This document shows positions 1 through 9,724 of a DNA stretch of 64,000 bases, in pieces (the stretch's first letter is position 1; each line of letters starts with the position of its first letter). The notes under the pieces are model-generated. The model searched no databases. It was not told where the DNA came from and saw nothing but the letters and a program-made list of their open reading frames with translations. The stretch is from contig OZ038437.1 in assembly GCA_964036275.1 (NCBI GenBank), forward strand, positions 13,214,590 to 13,278,589, read 5' to 3'. The position numbers and the translations under genes were made by a program. The DNA is from Litoditis marina. Lineage: Eukaryota; Nematoda; Chromadorea; Rhabditida; Rhabditidae.

Positions 1-167
1 AAAATTTGCTATCACTTGAACGAGGTTACAACTAGACAAACGTTCTGAAATACAGCGCGGTTCAAAACTCCAATAGAAAAACATAAAATTCCTTGTTTAG
101 ATTATTGTTCAAAAATATCATTTTTATCAAAAATGACCGTTACTTCGTAACCATAGAAAAAGAGTTC

Positions 168-498
168 AATTAGTATAAAAAACGAGTGTAAAGAAAGTAA
201 AGATTAGTTTTGGATAAACAGGTACAAGAAATATAAAAGAAGTCCAATGAAAATATTTTGAGGAAAATGCTAATCTCGCTTCTCTTGAAAACAACGGAGT
301 ATAAGCTAGATTATTGTGAGTCTCAGTCAGAAGTTTTCTTCCGGTAGCAAAAAACTCGGTATCCTTTTTTTGAATTTTTAAACCGAGCGAGATTAGACTT
401 TTCCTCAAAATATTTTTATTGGACTTCCTCTATATTTCTTGTACCTGTTTATCCAAAACTAATCTTTTTTTTCTTTACACTCGTTTTTTATACTAATT
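168..498. repeat. Long inverted repeat (foldback) inside the 1.4-kb repeat
   Basis: Bases 168-280 are nearly the reverse complement of 386-498, giving arms of about 113 bp with a few differences and a spacer of about 105 bp. The spacer includes a run of A/T-rich sequence. This is the shape of a foldback or MITE-like element, or of a transcript that would form a long hairpin. The same structure recurs at 4958-5288. Confidence 0.85.
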
Positions 499-918
499 TA
501 GTTTTATTTTCGTATAGTAGTAGCGCAAACTCACTTTGTCACGGCACGTGATTTGAACATCGAAAACTGCTCCACGAGTTCTGAAGATCGAGTTCACATC
601 TATACGTACACTACAACACTCCGGCACTGAGCCTCTGCCCCCATTATAAGCTCATGTGGCCATGTGAGTTACTTGAGAAAATTCTCAATCAGTCATATCT
701 TAAATAGTCTCTAATGGTACATTTCTCTATTTCTCGTTCAGAATTGTGGCCGGCAGAACTTTGAAAATAGACAACAAAATTCTTAGAACAAATAGGGCAG
801 AATTCCACAAGATGTTCTGAAAAATTGGATCATGTATAGTTTGGTGGTTTCACCCATCAATAGTACAGCCATGCTGGTCTGAGCTATGCTCAGAAACATT
901 GGCGCCAACTTTCTACGA

Positions 919-1042
919 TTAGCAAGCTATGAAAGCGAGAGAGCACAAAGGTCAATGAGGCGGCAGACAGGATGAGACAGTCTGCGTCTCTCTGACCTAC
1001 ACACTGTCTCGCCGAGGCCGCTACAAAAGTGGCTTGCTAATT
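919..1042. repeat. Possible MITE-like segment with short inverted ends
   Basis: The ends carry ATTAGCAAGC (919-928) and its near complement GCTTGCTAAT (1033-1042). The interior has GAGAGAGC and GTCTCTCTG/CTGTCTCGCC-type tracts that could pair partly. The inverted ends are short and no target duplication is clear, so this is tentative. It is repeated in the second 1.4-kb copy. Confidence 0.35.
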
Positions 1043-1329
1043 GGCAAGGGGTTGTCTGAGTATTGCAGGCGACTGATCTGGCAGCTTGCCAGTCTTTTCA
1101 TAACAGATAAAAATACCAAAAATAGTTGTTTTGAGTTTTGTGCACTTATTTCGTGTTTAAAAGTTTATCACATGATCGGGGAGTAGTTTAAACAAATTTT
1201 TGGGCGATAAATGTAGCTTTGAAAAACCAACAATTTTGATTAGGCTGGTCGCTGTTGGAAACTTTGGCAACTTTTTAACATGATTGACTCCGTCCACTAA
1301 AACGTTATGTAACTGACTCCTTTCTATAT

Positions 1330-1416
1330 AATATACATACAACCATATTCTATAAAACCATATTATCTACAACCATATACTATACAACCATATACAACCA
1401 CAACCATATTCTATAC
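1330..1416. repeat. ACAACCATAT low-complexity tract
   Basis: Imperfect tandem units of ACAACCATAT/CTATACAACC fill the right end of the 1.4-kb repeat and recur at 6120-6213. The two copies of the large repeat diverge inside this tract, which suggests the duplication breakpoint lies in it. Confidence 0.7.
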
Positions 1417-1489
1417 TATTTTAGTTTTCTTCACCCCTTTCGTAGTCTTTCTTTGAACTTTTACTATAATAGAAGTAAGTCACGTAAAG

Positions 1490-1580
1490 TTAGCATTCAA
1501 GTGAGGAATCGTGCACTTCGTCACTGCACGTTTCTGAATTCTGCTGTGTTTAACATGTTTCACGTGACTTTGTAATTGAC
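1490..1580 (+). repeat. Dispersed ~90-bp repeat, copy 1
   Basis: A block with GAGGAATCGTGCA, TCACTGCACG and CTGCTGTGTTTAACATGTTTCA is matched on the same strand at about 9830-9915. A shorter inverted piece around 4128-4155 shares GCATTC..GTGAGGAATC. It lies ~200-290 bp upstream of the start codon of the first cysteine-rich gene. The other full copy lies upstream of the second gene but in the opposite orientation relative to it, so it is more likely a mobile repeat than a conserved promoter. Confidence 0.5.
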
Positions 1581-1770
1581 TAACAAAATACCTCTCTTGA
1601 AATTGGAGTGTTTACACTGTTCATAGTTCTACATTTACAAACATTTAGGATTATTTAGAGCAAATCTGAAAAGTCAAGTATAACATTATTAGTCCAAATT
1701 AGACTTCTTCTCGAACATTGACTTCTTATTCTTTAGACACGCTCCAGGTTTATTTTCACTTCTAATGTAC

Positions 1771-1779
1771 ATTTACAGA
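1771..1779 (+). promoter_or_regulatory. Probable spliced-leader acceptor before the start codon
   Basis: ATTTACAG ends one base before the ATG at 1780. Nematode trans-splice acceptors look like 3' splice sites close upstream of the start. The second gene has a TTCCAG at the same spacing with a clear pyrimidine tract, which supports the reading and argues against the in-frame ATG at 1765 as the start. Confidence 0.6.
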
Positions 1780-3939
1780 ATGTTTTCCCTCATCAGTCTC
1801 TCGTGTCTGATTGGTGCAGCCATGAGCCAGGGATATGGAGTCCCGGCCCCCGCCCCGGTCCAGCCCGGTTATGGTCCGGTTGTGGTACCACCCAGATATG
1901 GACCCGGTTACGGATATGGTTACCCGGTTAGCACACAAATTGTTTTCTCGTTCACCTCAAGCACACCTGTTTCAACAATAAGACACGGAGATTCTCATAA
2001 TTCGGTTTCGAACTTTTTGCGCCGACTTCAAAATTCACTTTTTGATACTACGACTACTTCAAAAAGTTCAACAAAATTTAACGGTTAAGAGTACTCAACT
2101 AAGCAACAACTTCTCTCACAAACTCAATTGATATTATAGTCATCGCCAACGGAAAGGCCGGAGGGCACTGTATATCGCACATTTCGCTGTGTACACACAC
2201 ATGCCTTCCATTCCAAAACATGCCCGTTATGTGCTCTAATAGCGTAGAGGTTAGCGGCCTGCTGTAAATGATTTGCTCGCTGGTTCGATTCCGGTGAGAG
2301 ACAGACATTTATAAATTCGGCACCCACTATAAAGAATATCCAATTTGTTGCAGCCGCACCGTCCCCACCACCCGAGATACGACAGCAGAAGCAGAAGTAG
2401 CGAGAGTCGCGAGGGAGGTTAGTTTATATCACACATTTGACGTCGAATGTTAAAACTATTTGAATCTTTCATATTTCTTTCCATAGATGTTAGTTTCATA
2501 CAATTCAATACCAAACCTTTTTCGTCATTGTTTGAGTTCAGAAACTATTGTTCCGGACAACTTCGAAAAGGATAGCTTATTAGAAATGGTTCTGTTCGTC
2601 ATTTTTTTTTGATTTTGTGTCCAGACCATGAAGCCACATTCAAGCCAGGCTCAAACCTTTCACCGTTGCTGATAAAGTTGAATTTCCATTCAAGGTTTGA
2701 CCTCATTAAGTGAAAAGAAAGACATGTATATCTTCCGTGTTTACTAACTTTAAAGTCAGAAAACAACTGAAATCAGAGTTTTAACCACTCTTTACTACAT
2801 TTCAAAACTGTAACTTTCCACAAAAAATTGATTTTTCATTCCAGACAGTGAATGCAGAGATTGCAACAAAATCAAAACTTCTTGCAAATACTTCAATGGC
2901 GACAAAGATCAGTGTTTTGAGGCAAAGATAACGTAAGTTTTTCAAAGTTTCAAAATACATTCCCATAGTTTTGTGGGTTGCAGTACTTATAGATGAATGT
3001 TTTTTTAGATCAAGAAGCACGTTGAAAAATGAGTGAAATGTGAATTCATAAACATTTCTCAGAAACCACAGAATTACATACAAACTATCTATGAAAATTT
3101 TAATATTCACGAAAACCCAAAAACCCAAAAACTCTGAGAATACAATGTGTTTTTCAGTTACATCAAGTACAATGGTTGCAAACGTGCAGTTATTTCATGT
3201 GGAAATGAAGAGGGAGTTCAACTGATGACGAAAAATGAGGACATCATCAGCACCGGGCAAAACTTCAACAAAATGGTCAAATGCGATGGAAACAGGTACG
3301 ATTTGTTTGCTTAAAGAAGACCGGGAGGGTTTTGAACGTAATACGTGTGGAAACGCAAGTGATTGAACGTGTAAAGAACGTGTGAACGGAGCAGTCACGT
3401 TCTAAATAATCGAATTTTTATTCATTCAAAAACATAGTATTGAAAGGTATATTTGACTACTGAAACAAGCTGGTTAATTTTCATGTTCGTTATTGAACAT
3501 CCTATATATAGATACCTAGAAATTACCACAGTGTAATAACAAACCAGTTGTGATCAACTAGCTTAACCCATCCTATTTGTTTTCGAGTATTCAATGGAAA
3601 ATAGGGGAACGTGCAGTCAGTGACGTGTTTTATTTGAGTTCTCCCTCTAGCAAAAATAAATTATATGTTTCAAAGCTTGTATAAGCACCACTGTTAAAGC
3701 AGGACGATTATGTAGACCAATCCCGTGTCAACGGTCCTTCTAACTGAAATTGAAAAATGTATTGCAGCTTAACGACCATATAATTGTCATTCTTTAACAC
3801 TGAAATGACGGAAAAAATAAGTTTGGTAATCGTGTGAATAATCACTCAAATTTTCAGATGGAAGGTCAAAGATCAAACTGGCGAGAAGATCAAATTCAAG
3901 AAAGTCTACTGTGTGAAACCCAAAGACACCCGCAAGTAA
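1780..3939 (+). CDS. Small secreted eight-cysteine protein, five exons (copy 1)
   Basis: I assemble exons 1780-1926, 2354-2417, 2845-2932, 3158-3295 and 3858-3939 (519 coding bases, 172 aa plus stop). All introns run GT..AG and the phases agree at every junction. The first ~17 residues are a hydrophobic signal peptide. Residues ~18-70 are rich in Gly, Pro, Tyr, then Arg, Ser and His. The C-terminal ~100 residues carry eight cysteines, opening with CRDC, then two more in exon 3, three in exon 4 and one in exon 5; the gene ends in a Lys-rich tail. An AATAAA follows at 4033. The layout resembles nematode cysteine-rich secreted families such as the C6/DUF281 type, but I cannot confirm membership and assign no function. 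The near-identical splice structure in the inverted paralog is strong support for the model. Confidence 0.82.
2135..2331 (+). repeat. tRNA-like SINE/MITE repeat, copy A (in intron 1)
   Basis: A ~197-bp unit starting TATAGTC and ending CACTATA. It has a conserved head (CAACGGAAAGGC, then CACTGTATATC) and an internal tRNA-like part with A-box-like TAGCGTAGAGGTTA and B-box-like GGTTCGATTCC. Its right end lies ~20 bases before the acceptor of exon 2 of the first cysteine-rich gene. Three other copies are in the window. Confidence 0.75.
3697..3775. repeat. Half-copy of the GGACGATTATGTGGTCC foldback element
   Basis: GACGATTATGTAGACC, CGTGTCAACGGTCC and ATGTATTGCAG match one arm and the centre of the element at 9226-9342, but the opposite arm is missing. 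It lies in intron 4 of the first cysteine-rich gene. Confidence 0.5.
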
Positions 3940-4032
3940 AAGATAGAGAGATCAGTATAGTGATAAATATGTTTATTTCTAAGTTCTCCATATATTTACC
4001 TATAGAAATGCAAGAAAGTGGATAAGTAATGC

Positions 4033-4038
4033 AATAAA
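4033..4038 (+). terminator. Polyadenylation signal of cysteine-rich gene copy 1
   Basis: AATAAA, 94 bases after the stop codon and followed by a T/G-rich stretch, at a usual distance for a nematode 3' UTR. Confidence 0.6.
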
Positions 4039-4173
4039 CTTTGTTGTAACGTTTAGCTCGTTCATTCGCACAGAGATTCATTTTCATCGTGCCGAGATTT
4101 TCAGAGGACAATTCCTCAGAGCAAGTATAAGTATTGATTCCTCACTAGAATGCTGATTTTACGTGACTATCGG

Positions 4174-4194
4174 GCGCAGCGCGGAGCGCTGCGC
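4174..4194. other. Perfect GC-rich hairpin
   Basis: GCGCAGCGC and GCGCTGCGC form a perfect 9-bp stem around GGA in otherwise AT-rich intergenic DNA downstream of the first cysteine-rich gene. No T-run follows, so it is not a Pol III terminator. Function unknown. Confidence 0.7.
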
Positions 4195-4395
4195 AGATTA
4201 GTTTTTGTTCAAAGGTCTGCAGACAATACAAAACAGTTTATTACAAGTTTCTTCAAAGTACGTCGACCATTTCCCTAGATATTTGCAAGAATTACTGAAG
4301 GGCAACACGTCTACAAGAACTTAAGTTCACGTTCCAAGAAAAAATTTGTTGAGAGGAGTTAGAGGACCCAACGTCTCGCAGAAATGGCTTCCGTG

Positions 4396-4424
4396 CGGGG
4401 CGGCGGCGGCGGCGGCGGCGGCGA
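4396..4424. repeat. (GGC)n microsatellite
   Basis: About nine GGC units in intergenic DNA. No reading frame around it has support. Confidence 0.9.
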
Positions 4425-4716
4425 CAAAAGTGTCCGCCTCCTCAAATCTGGGCATAGTTTTGCTCTAAATCAACTCATTCCGAAATTTCTTACACTGTTA
4501 AAAAGCCATAAAAAAGTTTAGGTATACGTGTTTTCCAGGTGTGTCGTAAATTTGAATACAACGTGTGAGACGACCGAAAATGGTCTCGCAAAAATTATGG
4601 ATAGACCGGTTTTGTGAAATAAAAAATGAAAGAAGAGTTAAACGTGTAGTAGGAATCATTTTTCCAATGGAGATCTCATGACAGGCGGGTACAGCTTGGT
4701 TTTCATTCTTATTCAC

Positions 4717-4790
4717 ATGTCTGAATGGCAGATTGGATAAAAGCTCTATTTACGCACGGCGAACCGAGGTTCGATTCCTGCCTGGAGCAC
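4717..4790 (+). repeat. Degenerate tRNA-like sequence before the second 1.4-kb repeat
   Basis: TGGCAGATTGGATAA resembles an A box, and GGTTCGATTCC, 33 bases on, is a B box. The outer arms do not pair convincingly, so it is not a usable tRNA gene; it could be a tRNA pseudogene or the tail of a SINE. It ends exactly where the second 1.4-kb repeat begins. Confidence 0.4.
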
Positions 4791-6206
4791 AAAATTTGCT
4801 ATCACTTGAACGAGGTTACAACTAGACAAACGTTCTGAAATACAGCGCGGTTCAAAACTCCAATAGAAAAACATAAAATTCCTTGTTTAGATTATTGTTC
4901 AAAAATATCATTTTTATCAAAAATGACCGTTACTTCGTAACCATAGAAAAAGAGTTCAATTAGTATAAAAAACGAGTGTAAAGAAAGTAAAGATTAGTTT
5001 TGGATAAACAGGTACAAGAAATATAAAAGAAGTCCAATGAAAATATTTTGAGGAAAATGCTAATCTCGCTTCTCTTGAAAACAACGGAGTATAAGCTAGA
5101 TTATTGTGAGTCTCAGTCAGAAGTTTTCTTCCGGTAGCAAAAAACTCGGTATCCTTTTTTTGAATTTTTAAACCGAGCGAGATTAGACTTTTCCTCAAAA
5201 TATTTTTATTGGACTTCCTCTATATTTCTTGTACCTGTTTATCCAAAACTAATCTTTTTTTTCTTTACACTCGTTTTTTATACTAATTTAGTTTTATTTT
5301 CGTATAGTAGTAGCGCAAACTCACTTTGTCACGGCACGTGATTTGAACATCGAAAACTGCTCCACGAGTTCTGAAGATCGAGTTCACATCTATACGTACA
5401 CTACAACACTCCGGCACTGAGCCTCTGCCCCCATTATAAGCTCATGTGGCCATGTGAGTTACTTGAGAAAATTCTCAATCAGTCATATCTTAAATAGTCT
5501 CTAATGGTACATTTCTCTATTTCTCGTTCAGAATTGTGGCCGGCAGAACTTTGAAAATAGACAACAAAATTCTTAGAACAAATAGGGCAGAATTCCACAA
5601 GATGTTCTGAAAAATTGGATCATGTATAGTTTGGTGGTTTCACCCATCAATAGTACAGCCATGCTGGTCTGAGCTATGCTCAGAAACATTGGCGCCAACT
5701 TTCTACGATTAGCAAGCTATGAAAGCGAGAGAGCACAAAGGTCAATGAGGCGGCAGACAGGATGAGACAGTCTGCGTCTCTCTGACCTACACACTGTCTC
5801 GCCGAGGCCGCTACAAAAGTGGCTTGCTAATTGGCAAGGGGTTGTCTGAGTATTGCAGGCGACTGATCTGGCAGCTTGCCAGTCTTTTCATAACAGATAA
5901 AAATACCAAAAATAGTTGTTTTGAGTTTTGTGCACTTATTTCGTGTTTAAAAGTTTATCACATGATCGGGGAGTAGTTTAAACAAATTTTTGGGCGATAA
6001 ATGTAGCTTTGAAAAACCAACAATTTTGATTAGGCTGGTCGCTGTTGGAAACTTTGGCAACTTTTTAACATGATTGACTCCGTCCACTAAAACGTTATGT
6101 AACTGACTCCTTTCTATATAATATACATACAACCATATTCTATAAAACCATATTATCTACAACCATATACTATACAACCATATACAACCACAACCATATT
6201 CTATAC
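4791..6206. repeat. 1.4-kb direct repeat, copy 2
   Basis: Second copy of 1-1416 in the same orientation, with the same foldback, the same MITE-like segment and the same ACAACCATAT tail. After 6206 the sequence is unrelated to what follows copy 1, so this is not a simple continuing tandem duplication of the whole gene block. No coding region supported. Confidence 0.9.
4958..5288. repeat. Long inverted repeat (foldback), second copy
   Basis: Arms 4958-5070 and 5176-5288 are nearly reverse complements, as in 168-498. The arms differ from each other in the same places in both copies, so duplication came after the arms diverged. Confidence 0.85.
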
Positions 6207-6326
6207 AACCATATTATGGTTGAAACGAACTATAACTTACATGGCTACTCGAGCGTACAAAATACGGCCACTGATATCATACATTCAGTACTGCGCACTC
6301 TTTCGCGACCATCGTCTCGCGGCGCC

Positions 6327-6524
6327 AAATAAAGGGTGTGACAATTTATTAATTTCTGGCTCACGCCAAAATAGAACCTGCGAGCAAAAGTTTCGTAGCT
6401 GGTCCTGCCCACTCCGCTATAAAAGTACATGACGGACAAGCCTTGGAATCAAAGACATGTGTCCGTACACAGCGGTAAGTGAGATATACAGTACCCTCCC
6501 GCCTTTCCACTAGCGACGACTATA
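6327..6524 (-). repeat. tRNA-like SINE/MITE repeat, copy D (minus strand)
   Basis: Read on the minus strand it starts TATAGTCGTC, keeps the GGAAAGGCGGGAGGGTACTGTATATC head, and has a decayed tRNA-like part (TAGCGGAGTGGG, then TTTTGCTCGCAGGTTC). The tail is the most diverged of the four copies. It lies between the second 1.4-kb repeat and the 3' end of the second cysteine-rich gene. Confidence 0.65.
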
Positions 6525-6535
6525 GTCGTCATTTA

Positions 6536-6600
6536 CCAGCAGAGGGCAGCAGTTTACCAGCATTCACCAGCAGAGGGCAGAAAAAGACAGCAGAGGGCCC
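6536..6600 (+). other. Three CCAGCAGAGGGC-type motifs
   Basis: CCAGCAGAGGGCAG occurs at 6536-6549 and 6567-6580, and ACAGCAGAGGGCCC at 6587-6600. The first two fit the animal CTCF core pattern CCASYAGRKGGC exactly. They could simply be part of a short repeat. Most derived nematodes are reported to lack CTCF, so function is doubtful. Confidence 0.5.
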
Positions 6601-6732
6601 TATTCAATGAGCGATGAAAAGCGAACGTTCGTTGGTTACTCGCCAGCAGACGACAGAGTGTGTAGATCAATGATACGCAGACGACCGAACCGCGCCCTTA
6701 TTTGAGAGCAGCTTTATGAAAATTTCAAAACC

Positions 6733-6738
6733 TTTATT
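6733..6738 (-). terminator. Polyadenylation signal of cysteine-rich gene copy 2
   Basis: AATAAA on the minus strand, about 26 bases after the stop codon at 6765-6767. Confidence 0.6.
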
Positions 6739-6764
6739 TATCTCGGTTGCGATAACTCTATCTG

Positions 6765-9724
6765 TTACTTGCGGGTCTCTTCGGGTTTCACACAGTAGAC
6801 TTTCTTGAATCTGATCTTCTCGCCAGTTTGATCTTTGACCTTCCATCTGAAAATTTAGGTGATTATTCACAAGACTAGAAGAATAGTAACACTTGCCAAC
6901 AATTGAACATAAAGTTGTTACTACACTGTGATAATTTCTATTTATCTATATGTAGGTATAGTTACTTCTAGGTAAGTGAGTTGAGTCATGATTTTCAATA
7001 GCGAACATGGAAATTAATTGGCTTGTTCCAGTAGTCAAATACACTTTTCAACATACCACTGTGTGTTATGTTGTATGAAAAATAGCAGGTGCCTGCTCGT
7101 TCACACGTTTTTCACACGTTCAATCACATGCGTTCTTCACATGTATCACGTTCAAGACCCTCCCGGTCTTCTTAAAGCGAACAAATGAACCGGGTCCTTT
7201 CCCAACCGAACCGACCGAACCGCTATACGTAACGGAACGGTTCTCAAGTAAATGTTTCGAACCAAGCCGGGATTTACGCATTACGTTTGTTTGATTTATG
7301 ATTAATGTCGGTTCGGTTCGAAGCATTCACTGGAGAACCGTCGGTTTAGAAGTCGGTTCAGTTGTCCAGTAACCGGTTCGCTGAATTCGCGCATGTTCTC
7401 TGTTCCTCCCTCAAAAAAATCTAAGTGGTGACGTCACACACTTCTCCCTGGAGCACATTTCCTCATCGAAACAGATTGAGGCTACTCAGTGAATTCGCCA
7501 ACAAAGCGTACCTATTTCCATCGCATTTGACCATTTTGTCGATGTTTTGTCCGGTGCTGATAATCTCCTCGTTTTTCGTCATCAGTTGAACTCCCTCTTC
7601 ATTTCCACATGAAATAACTGCACGTTTGCAACCCTTGTACTTGATGTAACTGAAAACAGATTGTATAGTCTTTTTCGTTCCTACTGCGACTCGTACAGTA
7701 GGAACACAGAAGTTTCAGCCGCGTTCGAATGCAGTCCGTGTTATCTAAAAGGTTTACAGCCTAATTATTTGATTCTCATTACCTATTACAAAAAGTTCCT
7801 AAGAATTATTTCAAGAAAGTTCAAGTTTGCATTGTGGAACCGTCATTCAAAAATTGAAGGTTGTACTGTAGGGGTCTCAGTAGGAATGGTATAGACTATA
7901 TTCCTATAGTTTTTCAGTGTTTTTGAGAGAAAGTGCTCAATTGTTGTGAAAGATGAAAATCATACATTACGTTGAGTAACTTTTTCACGTTTCACAAACT
8001 TCACAACTCGCCTATTAAGGAGGACAGATAGAAAAGTTGATAAAAGAGCTTATTAAGAGAGACCGATGAATGTCACTTTTAGTTCGAACTAACGAACCTA
8101 ATTTGCATACGGTTAACACGTGTTTGCCTGTTTTGGTGCACGCAACGGTACATTCACTTAGGTAACCCGAAATACCTAAACTAGCGGTCCTTTCTGCCTT
8201 CCTTCATAGTTTTCACCCCACTTTGAGTGAAAAAAAAGAGACATGAAAATCGGAAGATGAAAAATGTTTCTGAAAATTTTAGAAACTCACGTTATCTCCG
8301 CCTTGAAACACTGATCTTCGTCGCCACTGAAGTATTTGCAAGAAGTTTTGATTTTGTTGCAATCTCTGCAATCACTGTCTGGAATGAACAAAATAAACAG
8401 AAATATGGCCTGAGTACGTATGCTAGAAGATCCCGGCACCTCCATCCCATCCTGCGTCTCCTCAAACATACGCTATTTCTCTGTTCTTACATCCCGCCGG
8501 AACGTGATAGACGAGACATAGTGAGGCAGAGCGAGAGACGCAGGATGGGATAAGGTGCCGGGATCTTCTAGCATACGTACTCTGATATTCTCTAACAGTA
8601 AAATTTTGAGAACTTAAATTTTTTAAATTTGAATTTCGTTTTCCATGCATAACAGTTGCCTTCATTTAACTAAATAAATAAATTACAAACTCGAAGAACA
8701 TCAAAGTTGCACACACCCCCCCCCCCCACCTTTTCAATTTGAATTTGCTTTTAGGGAACTGAAGTTTGGAGTTCGGTAAAAAAATTATCAAATTTGAAAT
8801 TTGAGATTTGTTCCAAGTATAGTCGTCTACAACGGAAAGGCGGGGGGGGGGGGTACTGTATATCGAACTTTCCGCTGTGCACGCACACGTGTCTTCGATT
8901 CCAAAGGCAAAGCTTGCCTGTAATGTGCACTAATAGCGCATTGGTTAACGCTCAGTTACGAATCTTTTGCTCGCAGGTTCGATTCCGGCGGGAGAACGGA
9001 ATTCATAAATTTGGCACCTCTATACAGACTCACCTCCCTCGCTACTACTACTACGGCTGTCATATCTTGGATGATGAGGACGGTGGGGCTGCAATAAATC
9101 AGTATTTTATATTAGTATTTTATACTATAATAGTATTTTATATTAGTTGAGTTATTCGACAAAACTTTAGGTATGTAAGTTCTACTTATGTGGAGAAAGG
9201 ACGATGATGTGGTCCATGCATGGGAAAGGACGATTATGTGGTCCAATCACGACGCGTCAGTCCTTTGAACTGCAATACATTTTTCAATTGCAGTTCATAG
9301 GACCGTTGACACGGGATTGGTCCACATTATCGTCCTGCTTTAAGTGATTGAAGGAATCATCTAATCATCAGGTTCGCTTCATCCTTGCATTCATGTCCAC
9401 AATTTACTTCTCAAGAATTTGTAGTAGCAATTAGTAGGAGAAGTACTATTCTATTATATTCTAAAAATTGAGTTTTGAAGTCGGTGCGAAAAGGTAGAAA
9501 CCGAGTTATGAGAGTCTCCATGTCTATGCTGACACAGGTGTACTTGAGGTGTACAAGAAGACAATAGGTGTTCTAACCGGGTAACCATATCTGTAACCGA
9601 GTACATATGGGCGCGGTACCACAACCGGGCCATAACCGGGCTGGACCGGGGCGGGGGCCGGGACTCCATATCCCTGGCTCATGGCAACACCAATCAGACA
9701 CGAGAGACTGATGAGGGAAAACAT
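6765..9724 (-). CDS. Small secreted eight-cysteine protein, five exons (copy 2, inverted)
   Basis: Exons on the minus strand are 9578-9724, 9034-9088, 8291-8378, 7512-7649 and 6765-6846 (510 coding bases, 169 aa plus stop). Intron positions and phases are those of the + strand paralog; exon 2 is three codons shorter in the Arg/Ser tract. The signal peptide, the Gly/Pro/Tyr-rich segment and all eight cysteines are kept, with substitutions such as Asn to Ser and Lys to Glu in exon 3. No frameshift or internal stop, so both copies look usable. A TTCCAG with a long pyrimidine tract stands one base before the ATG. Introns differ more than exons: this copy carries a foldback and a tRNA-like repeat in intron 2, another foldback in intron 1, and extra sequence in intron 4. 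Function not known. Confidence 0.82.
7185..7385. repeat. Repeated GGTTCGG/CCGAACC-rich insert in intron 4 of copy 2
   Basis: ACCGAACCGACCGAACCG, GGAACGGTTC, GTCGGTTCGGTTCG and AAGTCGGTTCAG recur in both orientations over ~200 bases. The corresponding intron of the + strand paralog lacks it. It may be a small inverted-repeat insertion; I see no clear boundaries. Confidence 0.4.
8412..8582. mobile_element. Foldback / MITE with ~48-bp terminal inverted repeats
   Basis: 8412-8460 is the reverse complement of 8535-8582 except for a one-base gap and a substitution. The arms begin GAGTACGTATGC and the spacer is ~74 bp. It lies in intron 2 of the minus-strand cysteine-rich gene and is absent from the paralog, so it inserted after the duplication. 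No coding capacity. Confidence 0.85.
8716..8729. repeat. Poly-C tract
   Basis: An uninterrupted run of C in intron 2 of the minus-strand cysteine-rich gene. A G run at 8841-8851 nearby lies in the tRNA-like repeat. Both are likely length-unstable. Confidence 0.8.
8818..9024 (+). repeat. tRNA-like SINE/MITE repeat, copy B (intron 2 of copy 2)
   Basis: Starts TATAGTCGTC and ends CTCTATA. The tRNA-like part is the best kept of the four: TAGCGCATTGGTTAA as A box and GCAGGTTCGATTCCGGC as T arm. It ends only nine bases from the exon 2 border of the minus-strand gene and is antisense to it. Since copy A sits on the other side of the same exon in the paralog, these are separate insertions. Confidence 0.78.
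9226..9342. mobile_element. Foldback element with ~50-bp inverted arms
   Basis: Arm AGGACGATTATGTGGTCC..GTCCTTTGAACTGCAAT pairs with ATTGCAGTTCATAGGACC..GGTCCACATTATCGTCCT, the centre being TACATTTTTC. A further partial arm (GGACGATGATGTGGTCC) stands just before it at 9200-9216. It lies in intron 1 of the minus-strand cysteine-rich gene; a half-copy is at 3697-3775. Confidence 0.75.

Larger units (their letters stand above)
1..1416. repeat. 1.4-kb direct repeat, copy 1 (cut by window start)
   Basis: This segment matches 4791-6206 at a constant offset of 4,790 bases; I noticed no mismatch when comparing lines by eye. Identity ends at 1416/6206 inside an ACAACCATAT-type low-complexity tract. 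The left edge coincides with the window edge, so the true repeat may be longer. It holds a long foldback (168-498) and no convincing gene; its two short open frames have no splice or domain support. It lies upstream of the first cysteine-rich gene and its twin lies downstream, so that gene sits between direct repeats. Confidence 0.9.

Noticed and set aside
1765..1779. ATG at 1765 as start of the first cysteine-rich gene
   Set aside because: In frame, but it precedes the likely spliced-leader acceptor and is not kept in the paralog, whose start matches 1780.
2099..2327. Minus-strand frames at the first tRNA-like repeat
   Set aside because: Lie in the repeat and in intron 1 of the cysteine-rich gene; nothing supports coding.
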